Shown piece by piece: positions 9,679-17,965 of a stretch of 64,000 nucleotides of DNA (positions within the stretch are counted from its first letter, which is position 1; each line of letters opens with the position of its first letter). The translations under genes and the position numbers were made by a program. The notes below the pieces were generated by a model. That model was not told where the DNA came from. It ran no database searches and was given only the letters and a program-made list of their open reading frames with translations. Location: contig JBPOFM010000006.1 of NCBI GenBank assembly GCA_051252455.1, forward strand, positions 124,001 to 188,000, written 5' to 3'. The stretch comes from JBPOFM01 sp051252455 (GTDB lineage: Bacteria; Bacteroidota; Bacteroidia; Flavobacteriales; Flavobacteriaceae).

Positions 9679-10299
9679 ATGGCTGAATTTATTAGAATTT
9701 ACGAAGAGAATCCAAATCCGAAGGAAATCAAGAAGGTGATCAAGGTGTTGAAGAAAGGCGGATTGATCATCTATCCAACCGACACTGTGTATGGTTTGGG
9801 ATGTGATATTAATAATATGAAAGCTTTGGAGCGCATTGCACAAATAAAGGGTGTGAAGCTCGAGAAGTCAAATTTTTCATTCATCTGTCACGATTTGAGT
9901 AATTTGAGTGATTATGTCAAGCAAATTGACACACGAACTTTTAAAATATTGAAAAGGGCGTTGCCAGGACCTTATACCTTTATCCTTCCTGGAGCGAGCT
10001 CGTTGCCGCATCCTTTTAAAAAGAAAAAAACGGTCGGTATTCGTGTGCCAAACAATAACATTGCTTTAGAAATTGTTCGTCAGTTAGGTAATCCGATTAT
10101 TTCGACCTCTATTCATGATGAAGATGAAATCATCGAGTATACAACTGATCCGGAGTTGATTCTTGAAAAATGGGACAACCTTGTCGATTTGGTCATCGAT
10201 GGTGGGTATGGTGATAACCATGCGTCGACGGTCATTGACCTTTCTGAAGAAGAACCAATAATAGTTAGAGAGGGTAAGGGCAGTCTCGAAATCTTTTAA
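9679..10299 (+). CDS. Sua5/YciO/YrdC family protein (L-threonylcarbamoyladenylate synthase type)
   Basis: The family makes threonylcarbamoyl-AMP from Thr, bicarbonate and ATP for the t6A37 tRNA modification; some YciO members have other roles. The core signature is present: KKGGLIIYPTDTVYGLGCD at about 26-44, then KSNFSF (63-68) and the basic phosphate-binding VGIRVPNN. I prefer ATG 9679 (MAEFIRIY, 206 aa) to ATG 9664, because family members begin shortly before the first strand and no signal selects the longer form. It is divergent from the esterase gene and overlaps the stop of the convergent transporter gene by 4 bp. Whether it is the main t6A enzyme or a YciO-like paralogue is not decided here. 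Confidence 0.85.
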   Translation: MAEFIRIYEENPNPKEIKKVIKVLKKGGLIIYPTDTVYGLGCDINNMKALERIAQIKGVKLEKSNFSFICHDLSNLSDYVKQIDTRTFKILKRALPGPYTFILPGASSLPHPFKKKKTVGIRVPNNNIALEIVRQLGNPIISTSIHDEDEIIEYTTDPELILEKWDNLVDLVIDGGYGDNHASTVIDLSEEEPIIVREGKGSLEIF

Positions 10300-11468
10300 G
10301 CACCTTCCTTATTATATTTAAAAAACAGTCTACTGATGGGAATAAACATCAATCCAGAGATGATGAAGATAACAAATGCGACCTTCAAGTTAAAGGCATG
10401 TGCGATATAACCAATTAATGGTGGACCTATAAGCATTCCAACAATTGCATATGTTGCCACAATTGAAATGGCCATTCCCGCAGAATATTTAGAAGAAGTT
10501 CCCGCTAGAATGAAGGTCATTGGAAATATTGCTGCAACACCGATAGCTGTTATACTCAAACCAATAAGGGCTGGCCAGAAAAAGGGTAAAAGGGTCAATA
10601 CTGATATCCCTAAAGTTATCAATGAAGCACTGATAATGTACATACGCTTCATTCCAATTTTTTCAATCAGAACATCAGAGAAAAAACGTGACAGTGCCAT
10701 AAACACCATAAATATCAGATAGCCGACCGTAAATAATTCTACTTTTACGACATCTTTAAAGTACACGCCGCTCCAATCAAAAATGCCTCCTTCACAAACT
10801 GCTGCAAAAAACACGAGAAGTCCTAGCAACAAGATTTGTTTATCTGGCTTGCCAAAAATTATTTTGTTGCCACTTGGTGATTTATCATTTTTAAGTAAGT
10901 ACGGATATGCCGCAAAAGACACGATCAGCGAAAGGATTGAGACTATTAAAAAGTGAATTTGTATTGAAATATCTGCATTGACCATTAATGTTGAAAAACC
11001 AACCCCAACAATTCCTCCAGTGCTCCAAATACCATGAAACGAACCTACTATTTTTTTGGCAAAACTCTTTTGTAGCGTGATAGATTGAGTATTCATCGAG
11101 ATATTGATGATACGCATACAGAATGAAAACAGAAAAATCGCTACAATCAGGAAAAGTATCGATGACGAATAACCAATCATTGCCAAAGACATACTGAAAA
11201 GAATGAATGACACAACCAATGGCGTCCGGCTGTCGAACTTTGCCACCAACCATCCAGATATGGGAACACCGACCAATGAGCTGATGGGCAACGTCAATAG
11301 AAGATTGCCAAGTTCCGCATCGTTAAGTGCATAGAGGGTTTTAATTGTCGGAATACGTGATGCCCATGAAGCAAAACAAAATCCTGACAACAGAAAAAAG
11401 ATGCTTAATGAAATTCGTTGTTTTTTAGTCTCTACCATTTCTTCTTTGGTCAAAACGATATAGTTCAA
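10296..11468 (-). CDS. MFS transporter, YbjJ-like
   Basis: Inner-membrane major facilitator with about 12 hydrophobic segments in 390 aa. The first helix and loop (FCFASWASRIPTIK, LNDAELGNLLLTLPISSL) resemble the YbjJ/FucP-like branch, whose members move sugars or unknown small solutes. The cytoplasmic loop between helices 2 and 3 reads GWLVAKFDSRTPLV, a weak form of the MFS motif A. ATG codons at residues 1 and 11 are both possible; the second begins the usual MVETKKQRIS tail. It stands alone and overlaps the stop of the YrdC gene by 4 bp. Substrate cannot be assigned. Confidence 0.85.
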   Translation of the reverse strand: MNYIVLTKEEMVETKKQRISLSIFFLLSGFCFASWASRIPTIKTLYALNDAELGNLLLTLPISSLVGVPISGWLVAKFDSRTPLVVSFILFSMSLAMIGYSSSILFLIVAIFLFSFCMRIINISMNTQSITLQKSFAKKIVGSFHGIWSTGGIVGVGFSTLMVNADISIQIHFLIVSILSLIVSFAAYPYLLKNDKSPSGNKIIFGKPDKQILLLGLLVFFAAVCEGGIFDWSGVYFKDVVKVELFTVGYLIFMVFMALSRFFSDVLIEKIGMKRMYIISASLITLGISVLTLLPFFWPALIGLSITAIGVAAIFPMTFILAGTSSKYSAGMAISIVATYAIVGMLIGPPLIGYIAHAFNLKVAFVIFIISGLMFIPISRLFFKYNKEGA

Positions 11469-11567
11469 TCGTTTTCAATTATAACCTCAATTTAAAAATA
11501 TTAAAAGAAAAAGTCCAATCTTCCGATACTATGGAGCGATTGGACCTTCTTAAATATTTGAAGCTGA

Positions 11568-12428
11568 TTATTTCTTTTCAGCCAAGTTTTTCATTTCCTT
11601 TTCAACCATTTCGTAGAATTGGTCAATTTTAGGTAATACTAAAATACGAGTACGTCTGTTTGTTGCTCTGTTTTCAGCAGTATCATTAGATACTAATGGC
11701 ACGTAATCCGCACGTCCAGCAGCGATCAATTGTTTTGGATTCACACCCAAATCTTCAAGAACTCTTACAATGGAAGTAGCACGTTTCACACTTAAATCCC
11801 AGTTGTCTTCTAACACACCACCTTTTTTGTAAGGAACGTTGTCAGTATGACCTTCTACCATACATTCGAAATCTGGTTTGCTGTTTACAACTTTAGCCAC
11901 TTTAGCTAAAACATCTTTAGCTTTGGTAGTTACGTTGTAACTTCCACTTTGGAATAATAATTTGTCAGCGATAGAGATATAAACAACTCCTTTTTCAACA
12001 TTGATTTGAATGTCTTCGTCGTTCATTCCAACTTCACGCTTCAAACTTGTAACAATTGCCAACGTCACACTGTCTTTACGTGTTAAGGCATCTTGCAAAC
12101 GAGTGATCTTTAAATCTCTCTCTTTCAAGCTCTCCAATGATTTTTCAAGGTTCTCTGCACCTTTTTGTGTTAAGGTGGTCAAATTCCCTTTCGTGTTGAT
12201 CAAATCTTGATTTGTGCTACGCAAATCGGCCAATTGATCTTGCATACCGGCTACTCTTGCATCAGCCGCAGCCTTGTCAGATAAGCAACTATTTAATTTT
12301 ACAGTTGCAGAATTCAATAAATCTTGTGTTTCTTTTTGTTTTGCTTCAAGGTCTGTGAACTGTTTTTTAGACACACATGAACTTAAAATAAACAATGAAA
12401 GCACAGGTAATAACATTAGTTTTTTCAT
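11568..12428 (-). CDS. OmpA-family peptidoglycan-binding lipoprotein
   Basis: Outer-membrane lipoprotein that would anchor the membrane to peptidoglycan. Lipobox LSSC with Cys18, then a long coiled coil at about 25-125 (repeated K/Q/L/D-rich heptads), then an OmpA-like domain at about 150-275 with VEGHTDNVPY and NRATNRRTRILVLP, which hold the diaminopimelate-binding Asp and Arg. It lacks a beta-barrel, unlike OmpA itself. At 286 aa it is typical of flavobacterial OmpA/MotB lipoproteins. A TAATTTTG box (12465-12472, reverse strand) sits 36 bp upstream. Confidence 0.93.
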   Translation of the reverse strand: MKKLMLLPVLSLFILSSCVSKKQFTDLEAKQKETQDLLNSATVKLNSCLSDKAAADARVAGMQDQLADLRSTNQDLINTKGNLTTLTQKGAENLEKSLESLKERDLKITRLQDALTRKDSVTLAIVTSLKREVGMNDEDIQINVEKGVVYISIADKLLFQSGSYNVTTKAKDVLAKVAKVVNSKPDFECMVEGHTDNVPYKKGGVLEDNWDLSVKRATSIVRVLEDLGVNPKQLIAAGRADYVPLVSNDTAENRATNRRTRILVLPKIDQFYEMVEKEMKNLAEKK

Positions 12429-12464
12429 AGTAGTTGAGATTAAATAATTTAAAATTTAACAGTT

Positions 12465-12472
12465 CAAAATTA
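12465..12472 (-). promoter_or_regulatory. Candidate -7 promoter box for the OmpA lipoprotein gene
   Basis: The reverse strand reads TAATTTTG, a perfect match to the flavobacterial -7 pattern TAnnTTTG. A start about 7 nt further on would give a leader near 29 nt. I see no TTG at the expected -33 distance, so this is only a partial promoter match. Confidence 0.35.
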
Positions 12473-12521
12473 TGGAAAAAACAATCGCTTGGTTATGTAT
12501 TAACAAAAAATTTAACACTTT

Positions 12522-13508
12522 TTATAAACTATTGAAACGTTTGTGTTGCTTAATGAAGTAAGACCAAACAATTGATTTGGTATTATAATAAGTATCAGTC
12601 TGTTTCAATTGTTTTCGATGCTTCAAGAGTGACGGTAAAGTGGCATAAAAACTCAAATGTGCCTTGAGAATTGCTAGCAGATGTAGTGGTTTTAATTCCA
12701 ATAGGAATTTGAAACCAGCAAGTCCGTCCAATACCATTCGTATTATTATAATAAGGAGGAGATTGCCACCTGCGTTTTTTATTATTGTATATAAACTATT
12801 TCGAAAGTTGAAATAGGTCTTTTTTGGATTGGAATTATTCAAAGTTGCGCCTCCAACATGAAATACTGTTGAGTCGCTGACATACATTGAAACGTAGCCT
12901 TGATTAAACGCTCTCCAACATAAATCGATTTCTTCAAAATGGGCAAAGAATGATTCATCAAAACCGTTTAAGGCCTTAAAAACATCAGCTCTTATAAAAA
13001 AGCAGGCACCTGAGGCCCAAAAAATAGTGGAATCATCATATTGGTGTTCATCCTTTTCAATCGTGTCAAAGATACGTCCACGGCAATAGGCGTAACCATA
13101 TTTGTCAATAAATCCGCCTGCAGCTCCAGCGTATTCGAAATGATCTTTTTTGTGATAGTCTAATAATTTGGGCTGCACAATAGAAACATTCTTGTCTTGA
13201 AATACCTTCATAATAGGTGGTAACCAACCTTCAGTAACTTCGACATCGCTATTCAATAAACAGAAAATATCTGCCTCAATGAGTCTTAATGCATCGTTGT
13301 AACCTTTTGCATACCCTCCGTTCTCTTTGTTTTGAATGATTGTAACATCAGGAAAATTGACTTGAACATATTGGACAGAATCATCCGTAGACGCATTGTC
13401 TGCAATATAGATGTCAGCTTCTTTGGAATAGGCCATAACGGATGGAAGAAAGGTCTCGAGGAGTTTCTTTCCGTTCCAATTTAGTATAACGATAGCAATT
13501 TTAGACAC
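12522..13508 (-). CDS. Family 2 glycosyltransferase (rhamnosyltransferase-like)
   Basis: GT-A fold enzyme that transfers a nucleotide-sugar residue, probably to a surface polysaccharide. IVILNWNGKKLLETFLPSV (6-24), DIYIADNASTDDS (32-44) and the metal-site LLNSDVE (84-90) are the standard N-terminal motifs; the acceptor-side ED/W motif is represented by EIDLCWRAFNQG. A hydrophobic stretch near residues 245-290 may attach it to the inner membrane. It starts 6 bp after the stop of the HsdR_N-like gene, so the two are one transcription unit. No other polysaccharide genes are near. Confidence 0.9.
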   Translation of the reverse strand: MSKIAIVILNWNGKKLLETFLPSVMAYSKEADIYIADNASTDDSVQYVQVNFPDVTIIQNKENGGYAKGYNDALRLIEADIFCLLNSDVEVTEGWLPPIMKVFQDKNVSIVQPKLLDYHKKDHFEYAGAAGGFIDKYGYAYCRGRIFDTIEKDEHQYDDSTIFWASGACFFIRADVFKALNGFDESFFAHFEEIDLCWRAFNQGYVSMYVSDSTVFHVGGATLNNSNPKKTYFNFRNSLYTIIKNAGGNLLLIIIIRMVLDGLAGFKFLLELKPLHLLAILKAHLSFYATLPSLLKHRKQLKQTDTYYNTKSIVWSYFIKQHKRFNSL

Positions 13509-13514
13509 GATAGG

Positions 13515-13985
13515 CTACATAGAATAATTAGGGATGTCTTTCAAGAATACATAACGTTCCTCTTCAAAATCCATTTGGCAATAATAATGATTAATTCCGT
13601 TGGTGACCATTAAATAGGTGGCTTTCATTTCTAAATTATAACGCGCAATTTGATCAAAGGTATCTTGATGAATAAAGATTTGTGGTGCTTTACATTCCAC
13701 AATCAAATGAATACTTCCATCTATGTTAAAAACCACAATATCATATCGCTTCTTCAAATTGTTCACAGTCAATTCCTTTTCAACATTGATGAGCGACTGC
13801 GGATAGTTTTTTTCATTCAATAAATAATGCACACAATGTTGGCGTACCCATTCTTCTGGTTGTAAAATGAAGAATCTTTTACGAATGACATCGAAAATAG
13901 AAATTTTATTTTCATTATTTTTGAATCGAAACGGATACTTTGGAAAGTTGAGTGCTTGCAAACTAAATTGGGTTCTTTTTTCCAA
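13515..13985 (-). CDS. HsdR N-terminal-like (PD-(D/E)XK nuclease fold) protein
   Basis: A stand-alone 156-aa protein with the fold of the type I restriction HsdR N-terminal domain (HSDR_N_2 type). RYDIVVFN (about 79-86) followed by IHLIVECKAP (about 91-100) gives the D-x(n)-ExK nuclease core, so the catalytic residues look intact. No helicase, HsdM or HsdS gene is nearby, so it is not part of a type I restriction system here. It is the first gene of a two-gene unit with the glycosyltransferase, and it diverges from holA. I believe this neighbourhood is conserved in flavobacteria, which suggests a housekeeping DNA role, but the function is not established. Confidence 0.82.
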   Translation of the reverse strand: MEKRTQFSLQALNFPKYPFRFKNNENKISIFDVIRKRFFILQPEEWVRQHCVHYLLNEKNYPQSLINVEKELTVNNLKKRYDIVVFNIDGSIHLIVECKAPQIFIHQDTFDQIARYNLEMKATYLMVTNGINHYYCQMDFEEERYVFLKDIPNYSM

Positions 13986-14077
13986 AGTTAAACTTCAAAA
14001 TACAACTACCAAACTCCTAACAACAAATTGGTTTTTGGTTTGGACTTTTTTAACTATAATTTGAAATTTCATTCCAA

Positions 14078-15082
14078 TTGGACGACATTAAACTCTTAAT
14101 TAACGACATCAACGCCAAAAAGCTAAAGCCGATTTACTTTTTGATGGGTGAAGAGCCATATTATATTGATAAGATTTCAGATTATATTCAGAACAATGTG
14201 CTTTCGGAAGAAGAGAGAGGCTTTAATCAAATGGTGCTGTATGGTCGTGATGTGACGATTGAAGACATTGTGAGCAATGCCAAACGCTACCCGATGATGG
14301 CGGACTACCAAGTGGTGATTGTGAAAGAAGCACAAGACTTATCACGTACTATTGAGAAACTGGTCGAATACGCGAAGCAGCCGCAGCCTTCAACGATTTT
14401 GGTGATGAACTATAAGTACAAAACCATTGATAAACGAAAGGCACTCTATAAAACACTGAAAAAAGAAGCGATCGTCTATGAAAGCAAAAAGCTTTATGAA
14501 AATCAGGTGGGTGAATGGATCCGTCGTGTGTTGAGTGGTCAAGGGTACACGATTATGCCGAAAGCGTCACAGATGTTGGTCGAGTTTCTCGGTACAGATT
14601 TGAGCAAGATCAATAATGAATTGGAAAAACTTCAAATTGTACTGCCAAAAGGCACACAGATTACACCGCAACATATAGAGGAGAATATTGGGATCAGCAA
14701 GGATTATAACAATTTTGAATTGCGCAAAGCCATTGGTGATCGCAATGTGTTGAAGGCGCATCAAATCATTACGTATTTCGCGGATAACCCGAAGGATAAT
14801 CCCATGGTGGTGACGGTGTCTTTGTTATTTAATTTCTTCTCGCAATTGTTACAGTTTCATGGGTTGTCGGATAAGTCGCCGCGTAACGTTGCATCCTCCT
14901 TAAAAATCAATCCGTATTTTGTGAATGAGTACATTACTGCTGCGCATAACTTCCCTATGAGAAAGGTCAGCACTGTGGTGGCGACCTTGCGTGACTTTGA
15001 CGTTAAGAGCAAAGGTGTAGGTGCAAATGCCGTTTCACAAGGTGACTTGTTGAAGGAACTGATCGTGCGTATTTTTAATTAA
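14078..15082 (+). CDS. holA: DNA polymerase III subunit delta
   Basis: Clamp-loader delta subunit, which opens the beta clamp during replication. The 334-aa protein begins KLKPIYFLMGEEPYYIDKI, the normal degenerate P-loop region of HolA, and has the three-domain length. The downstream elements YLGTDLSKINNELEKL-like (residues about 168-183) and NPYFVNEY near 285 fit the family. The start is TTG at 14078: the frame has a TAA at 14057-14059 and no ATG between, so the alternative start is forced. It is divergent from the HsdR_N-like gene with a 92-bp gap. Confidence 0.93.
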   Translation: MDDIKLLINDINAKKLKPIYFLMGEEPYYIDKISDYIQNNVLSEEERGFNQMVLYGRDVTIEDIVSNAKRYPMMADYQVVIVKEAQDLSRTIEKLVEYAKQPQPSTILVMNYKYKTIDKRKALYKTLKKEAIVYESKKLYENQVGEWIRRVLSGQGYTIMPKASQMLVEFLGTDLSKINNELEKLQIVLPKGTQITPQHIEENIGISKDYNNFELRKAIGDRNVLKAHQIITYFADNPKDNPMVVTVSLLFNFFSQLLQFHGLSDKSPRNVASSLKINPYFVNEYITAAHNFPMRKVSTVVATLRDFDVKSKGVGANAVSQGDLLKELIVRIFN

Positions 15083-15198
15083 AAGTATACCATCACAGCT
15101 TCAATTATTCTCTCTTAATTCAATTTATTCTACTTTTTCTCTCGTTTTAAGAGCCCTTAACATAATATATTAAAGTTAGGTTAAAACGCTCTATATCA

Positions 15199-15229
15199 TT
15201 GGTAATGGCTCTGTATTTTCTTAATTTAG
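15199..15229 (+). promoter_or_regulatory. Candidate promoter of the PfpI-like gene
   Basis: TTG (15199-15201) is followed after 20 nt by TAATTTAG (15222-15229), one mismatch from TAnnTTTG. Both elements and their spacing fit the flavobacterial sigma-A pattern. The leader to ATG 15281 would be about 45 nt and is A-rich. Confidence 0.4.
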
Positions 15230-15280
15230 GGATAAGATTAAAAAACAAAAACAAATACTAATACAAAAACCAAAACAACA

Positions 15281-15841
15281 ATGGAAAATTTGAATAAGAA
15301 GACAGTCGCAATATTAGCAACCAATGGATTTGAAGAGAGTGAATTGAAATCTCCAAAAGAAGCTTTGGAAAAAGCAGGAGCTGAAGTCCATATCATTTCA
15401 GAAGAATCTGGAGAGATCAAAGGTTGGAGCGACGGTAACTGGAGCAACAGTTATAAAGTTGATAAAACATTAGATTCTGTTTCACAATCTGATTATAACG
15501 CATTGGTATTACCAGGTGGCGTTATCAATCCAGATAAGTTGAGACGTAATAAAACAGCAGTAAACTTTGTGAAATCCTTTTTTGAGAACCAAAAGCCAGT
15601 TGCGGCAATATGCCACGGGCCATGGTTATTGGCAGAAGCCGATGTTTTAAAAGGACGTAAAATTACCTCTTTTAGTTCTATCAAGACTGATATGATTAAT
15701 GCAGGCGCAAACTGGGTAGATGAAGAAGTCGTAGTAGACGAAGGACTTGTGACAAGTCGTTCGCCTGAAGATTTGCCAGCATTTAACAGTAAGTTGGTAG
15801 AGGAAGTTTACGAAGGTAAGCATGAGGAACAGACTGCATAA
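15281..15841 (+). CDS. DJ-1/PfpI family stress protein (YhbO-like)
   Basis: Cytosolic protein of the class I glutamine amidotransferase-like DJ-1/PfpI family, whose members are linked to stress survival and to repair or degradation of damaged proteins or aldehydes. The nucleophile is Cys111 in AAICHGPW, with the acidic partner in NGFEESEL (15-22). The SRSPEDLPAF motif near residue 165 is typical of the YhbO/PfpI branch. At 186 aa it is full length. It has its own promoter candidate and a terminator, so it is monocistronic. The exact reaction is not settled for this branch. Confidence 0.9.
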   Translation: MENLNKKTVAILATNGFEESELKSPKEALEKAGAEVHIISEESGEIKGWSDGNWSNSYKVDKTLDSVSQSDYNALVLPGGVINPDKLRRNKTAVNFVKSFFENQKPVAAICHGPWLLAEADVLKGRKITSFSSIKTDMINAGANWVDEEVVVDEGLVTSRSPEDLPAFNSKLVEEVYEGKHEEQTA

Positions 15842-15915
15842 GTAAATGCAATATTTTAGACGTTAAACTTCAGATGTTTGACGTTTGATTTTTATATCAT
15901 TTATTATCATACTGA

Positions 15916-15948
15916 AATCCTTGAGGGCGAGAGCGCTTGAGGATTTTT
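15916..15948 (+). terminator. Rho-independent terminator after the PfpI-like gene
   Basis: AATCCTTGAG and CTTGAGGATT can pair over about 9-10 bp (two G-U pairs) around a GC-rich loop, followed by a T run. It lies 75 bp after the stop codon. Confidence 0.6.
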
Positions 15949-15971
15949 AAAACTTATAAATTGTAGAAATT

Positions 15972-16226
15972 ATGGCAAAACCAAAGGACCATGGCCCGAG
16001 CATCAAAAACGATGCTGTGTATGAAGCCTTGATACGCGAGGGGAACAGCCCAGAGAAAGCTGCCCGCATCGCAAACTCGAAGAACCCGGGGAAAAAAGGA
16101 GGGAAGGCCAAACCCTATGAGGACCGTACGAAAAAGGAACTCTACGATCAAGCAAAAGAAATTGGCATTGAAGGCCGCAGCAAAATGAATAAAAAAGAAT
16201 TGATTTATTCGTTACGCCACAATTAA
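15972..16226 (+). CDS. Small DUF7218/Rho N-terminal domain protein
   Basis: An 84-aa basic protein. The N-terminal half (KDHGPSIKNDAVYEALIREG, then SPEKAARIANS) is a short conserved module I know as DUF7218. The C-terminal half (TKKELYDQAKEIGIEGRSKM, NKKELIYSLR) is a Rho N-terminal/SAP-like helical motif that often contacts nucleic acid. Such proteins are common in stress-responsive loci of many bacteria. It sits directly after the PfpI-like stress gene and is closed by a terminator. The codons are more GC-rich than in neighbours (gaacccggggaaaaaagg), which hints at transfer. Function unknown. Confidence 0.82.
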   Translation: MAKPKDHGPSIKNDAVYEALIREGNSPEKAARIANSKNPGKKGGKAKPYEDRTKKELYDQAKEIGIEGRSKMNKKELIYSLRHN

Positions 16227-16265
16227 AAGTTAGTTGAGTTAGTCTTCTGCTAGCTATGATGAGGG

Positions 16266-16300
16266 AAGCCAAATACCACGTAATGGAATTTGGCTTTTTT
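16266..16300. terminator. Bidirectional-looking terminator
   Basis: AAGCCAAAT and ATTTGGCTT form a 9-bp stem with a 14-nt loop and a T6 run. It ends the Rho-N gene on the plus strand and lies 36 bp from the stop of the convergent acidic-protein gene. Confidence 0.75.
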
Positions 16301-16335
16301 AATGGAACATTCGAATGCTTCTGTAAAATTAAAAT

Positions 16336-17106
16336 CTACTCTGACCCCTGCATATTCTTAATATCATAATTAACCGCGCCAAACAATTCATTCAACATTT
16401 CGGTGATGAGCCAATAGATGGTATCTTCAATCTTTATAAACCCTTCTTCTGTGGTAATCTCTAGGTCTAAGGCAAGTCTCTTATCTAAATACTGTAGAAA
16501 TTCTACCGAAAGTTTTTCATAGCCTCTTTTTGTGAAATCGGCAAAGGTAACATGGTCATTCAATAGGTTATCAGCAGCTTCTATGACATTTCTTGCCATT
16601 AGCTCCTCTTTGGTTAGATCTATGGGGTCGCTATCTTTAAGGTAATTCTCCACTTCTTCAAATGCCTCGTCATCATTGTTACCAAAATCCCTTTCAAACC
16701 ATAGGTCAGTTCTTTTGGGCCAGTCAAAAGATTTTGGGGTATAAACGTACGATTTTTCGAAAGCTTCAAGCTCTTCATGGGGGATGCTTCTATGGTTGTA
16801 CAAATCATCCGGAATGTCCTGACATTCATAATAGAAGTAGTCTTTAATAATCCTTTCAATCTCTAGGTAGGTCTCGGCTTCAAGATTTGCCATTACCTCC
16901 TCGCCGTAATACTCGGCCAGATATTCCTTTACATTGGGGCCAAGCACCTTGCCCATCATAACACCGAACTCCCCTAATTTAAAGTTGTTCTCATCAGTTT
17001 CAAATTCTTCATAATCGTCATCATCGTCATAATCATAATCATCATCGTCCAAATCATCAAAATTATCTTCAATAGGGTTTTCCAAATTCTCTAATTCTTC
17101 GCTCAT
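16336..17106 (-). CDS. Acidic protein of unknown function
   Basis: A 256-aa cytosolic protein that I do not recognise. Residues 12-40 are almost only Asp, Glu and Tyr (DDLDDDDYDYDDDDDYEEFE), a disordered acidic tail; the rest is a predicted helical domain rich in aromatic residues (YFYYECQDIP near 92-101; WPKRTDLWFERDFG near 125-138). There is no signal, membrane segment or known catalytic motif. Acidic tails of this sort occur in DNA mimics and chaperone-like or immunity proteins, but nothing here decides between them. It marks the left side of the accessory island, 112 bp from the first 95-bp direct repeat. Confidence 0.7.
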   Translation of the reverse strand: MSEELENLENPIEDNFDDLDDDDYDYDDDDDYEEFETDENNFKLGEFGVMMGKVLGPNVKEYLAEYYGEEVMANLEAETYLEIERIIKDYFYYECQDIPDDLYNHRSIPHEELEAFEKSYVYTPKSFDWPKRTDLWFERDFGNNDDEAFEEVENYLKDSDPIDLTKEELMARNVIEAADNLLNDHVTFADFTKRGYEKLSVEFLQYLDKRLALDLEITTEEGFIKIEDTIYWLITEMLNELFGAVNYDIKNMQGSE

Positions 17107-17217
17107 GGTATTGGTTTTTATGAAAGTGAAATTAGTGAATTTTGGGATTCAAAATAAAGTTCAGTTAAATTTTTCGATGAGAATATCCATTCATTCTATC
17201 GATTCTTTATCACAAAC

Positions 17218-17312
17218 TAAAATGATTATCACATGAAATTTTTTTATATCTTTAAATTGAAAGTCATCAAAACAATTAGCTGCTAATCTCGAGTGGCTGT
17301 CTACAGGTCAGA
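17218..17312. repeat. 95-bp direct repeat, left copy
   Basis: It matches 19895-19989 at 87 of 95 positions with no gaps. It contains the near-palindrome ATTAGC-T-GCTAAT, a CTCGAG site and the shared tail GTGGCTGTCTA. The promoter seen in the right copy is damaged here (TTG to TTA, TATCTTTG to TATCTTTA). It lies between the acidic-protein gene and the stop of the 151-aa gene. Confidence 0.95.
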
Positions 17313-17334
17313 CTTCGCCAATCGTTATTTTTTT

Positions 17335-17790
17335 TCAAATTCCAAATGCATTGGTTATTAGTACTTTGTATTTTTTAGAATCGTTTTTAAATTTCCTAGT
17401 TGCCGTCATCCAAATAATTATTCCGAAAACGATAACTAGTCCACCTAAAATATAAGTTAGAGGTTGATTGTTTGTCGCTAGGAATAGTCCTAGAATAAGT
17501 CCCAATCCAAGAATAAGATGCGCAATTATAATTAATATTATTAAAAAGTGCTGTTTGAATGAAATTTTAACTTCTGTTATATTCTCAACATTATTTTCTA
17601 CTAATTCGCCATTAACAACAGTCCAGTTTTGGAATGCATAATACCAAGGGTACAAAATCCTCTTACGGAAACTAAAGGCGTTCGTGTTTTTGCTGTTAAA
17701 TGAAAATCCTCCAATTGAGTTAAGTTCAGACGTTAGTTTTTCAATAACTTCTTTCGGTTGTTTTTTTAACTTAAAATTCCAATTTTTCAT
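17335..17790 (-). CDS. Small membrane protein of unknown function
   Basis: A 151-aa protein. The N-terminal 75 residues are soluble and basic (KLKKQPKEVIEKLTSEL, then FSFRKRILYPWYYAFQNW), followed by two membrane helices at about 78-105 and 110-130 and a basic tail. This cytosolic-head, two-helix topology is common among small flavobacterial accessory genes of unknown role. It is preceded by its own promoter candidate (17869-17901) and a spacer with the palindrome GTTAGCTAAC. It lies between the two 95-bp direct repeats and would be lost if they recombined. Confidence 0.7.
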   Translation of the reverse strand: MKNWNFKLKKQPKEVIEKLTSELNSIGGFSFNSKNTNAFSFRKRILYPWYYAFQNWTVVNGELVENNVENITEVKISFKQHFLIILIIIAHLILGLGLILGLFLATNNQPLTYILGGLVIVFGIIIWMTATRKFKNDSKKYKVLITNAFGI

Positions 17791-17868
17791 ATCTTTCTAT
17801 TGTTTTTAATGTTTGGGAACGTTTATGTATATGGAAAGTAGCAGTTAAGTAGTGTGATACTATCGGTT

Positions 17869-17901
17869 TAAAGATATAAAAAAATAGCAGAAAAGAACCA
17901 A
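17869..17901 (-). promoter_or_regulatory. Candidate promoter of the 151-aa membrane protein gene
   Basis: On the reverse strand TTG (17901-17899) is followed after 22 nt by TATCTTTA (17876-17869), one mismatch from TAnnTTTG. The leader to the ATG at 17790 would be about 70 nt. The surrounding TATATCTTTA resembles the promoter part of the 95-bp repeat. Confidence 0.4.
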
Positions 17902-17965
17902 CCTTTCCATTAGGCTCTTAACTACTATTTTTTTTAAATACCGTGTTAGCTAACGTTATTTGTTT

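Noticed and set aside
8773..9843. Longer esterase frame beginning at 9843
   Set aside because: The extra 71 residues overlap the divergent YrdC gene and lack any export signal, while ATG 9630 gives a clear lipoprotein signal.
13515..13985. Type I restriction-modification system
   Set aside because: Only an HsdR_N-like domain; no helicase part, HsdM or HsdS nearby.
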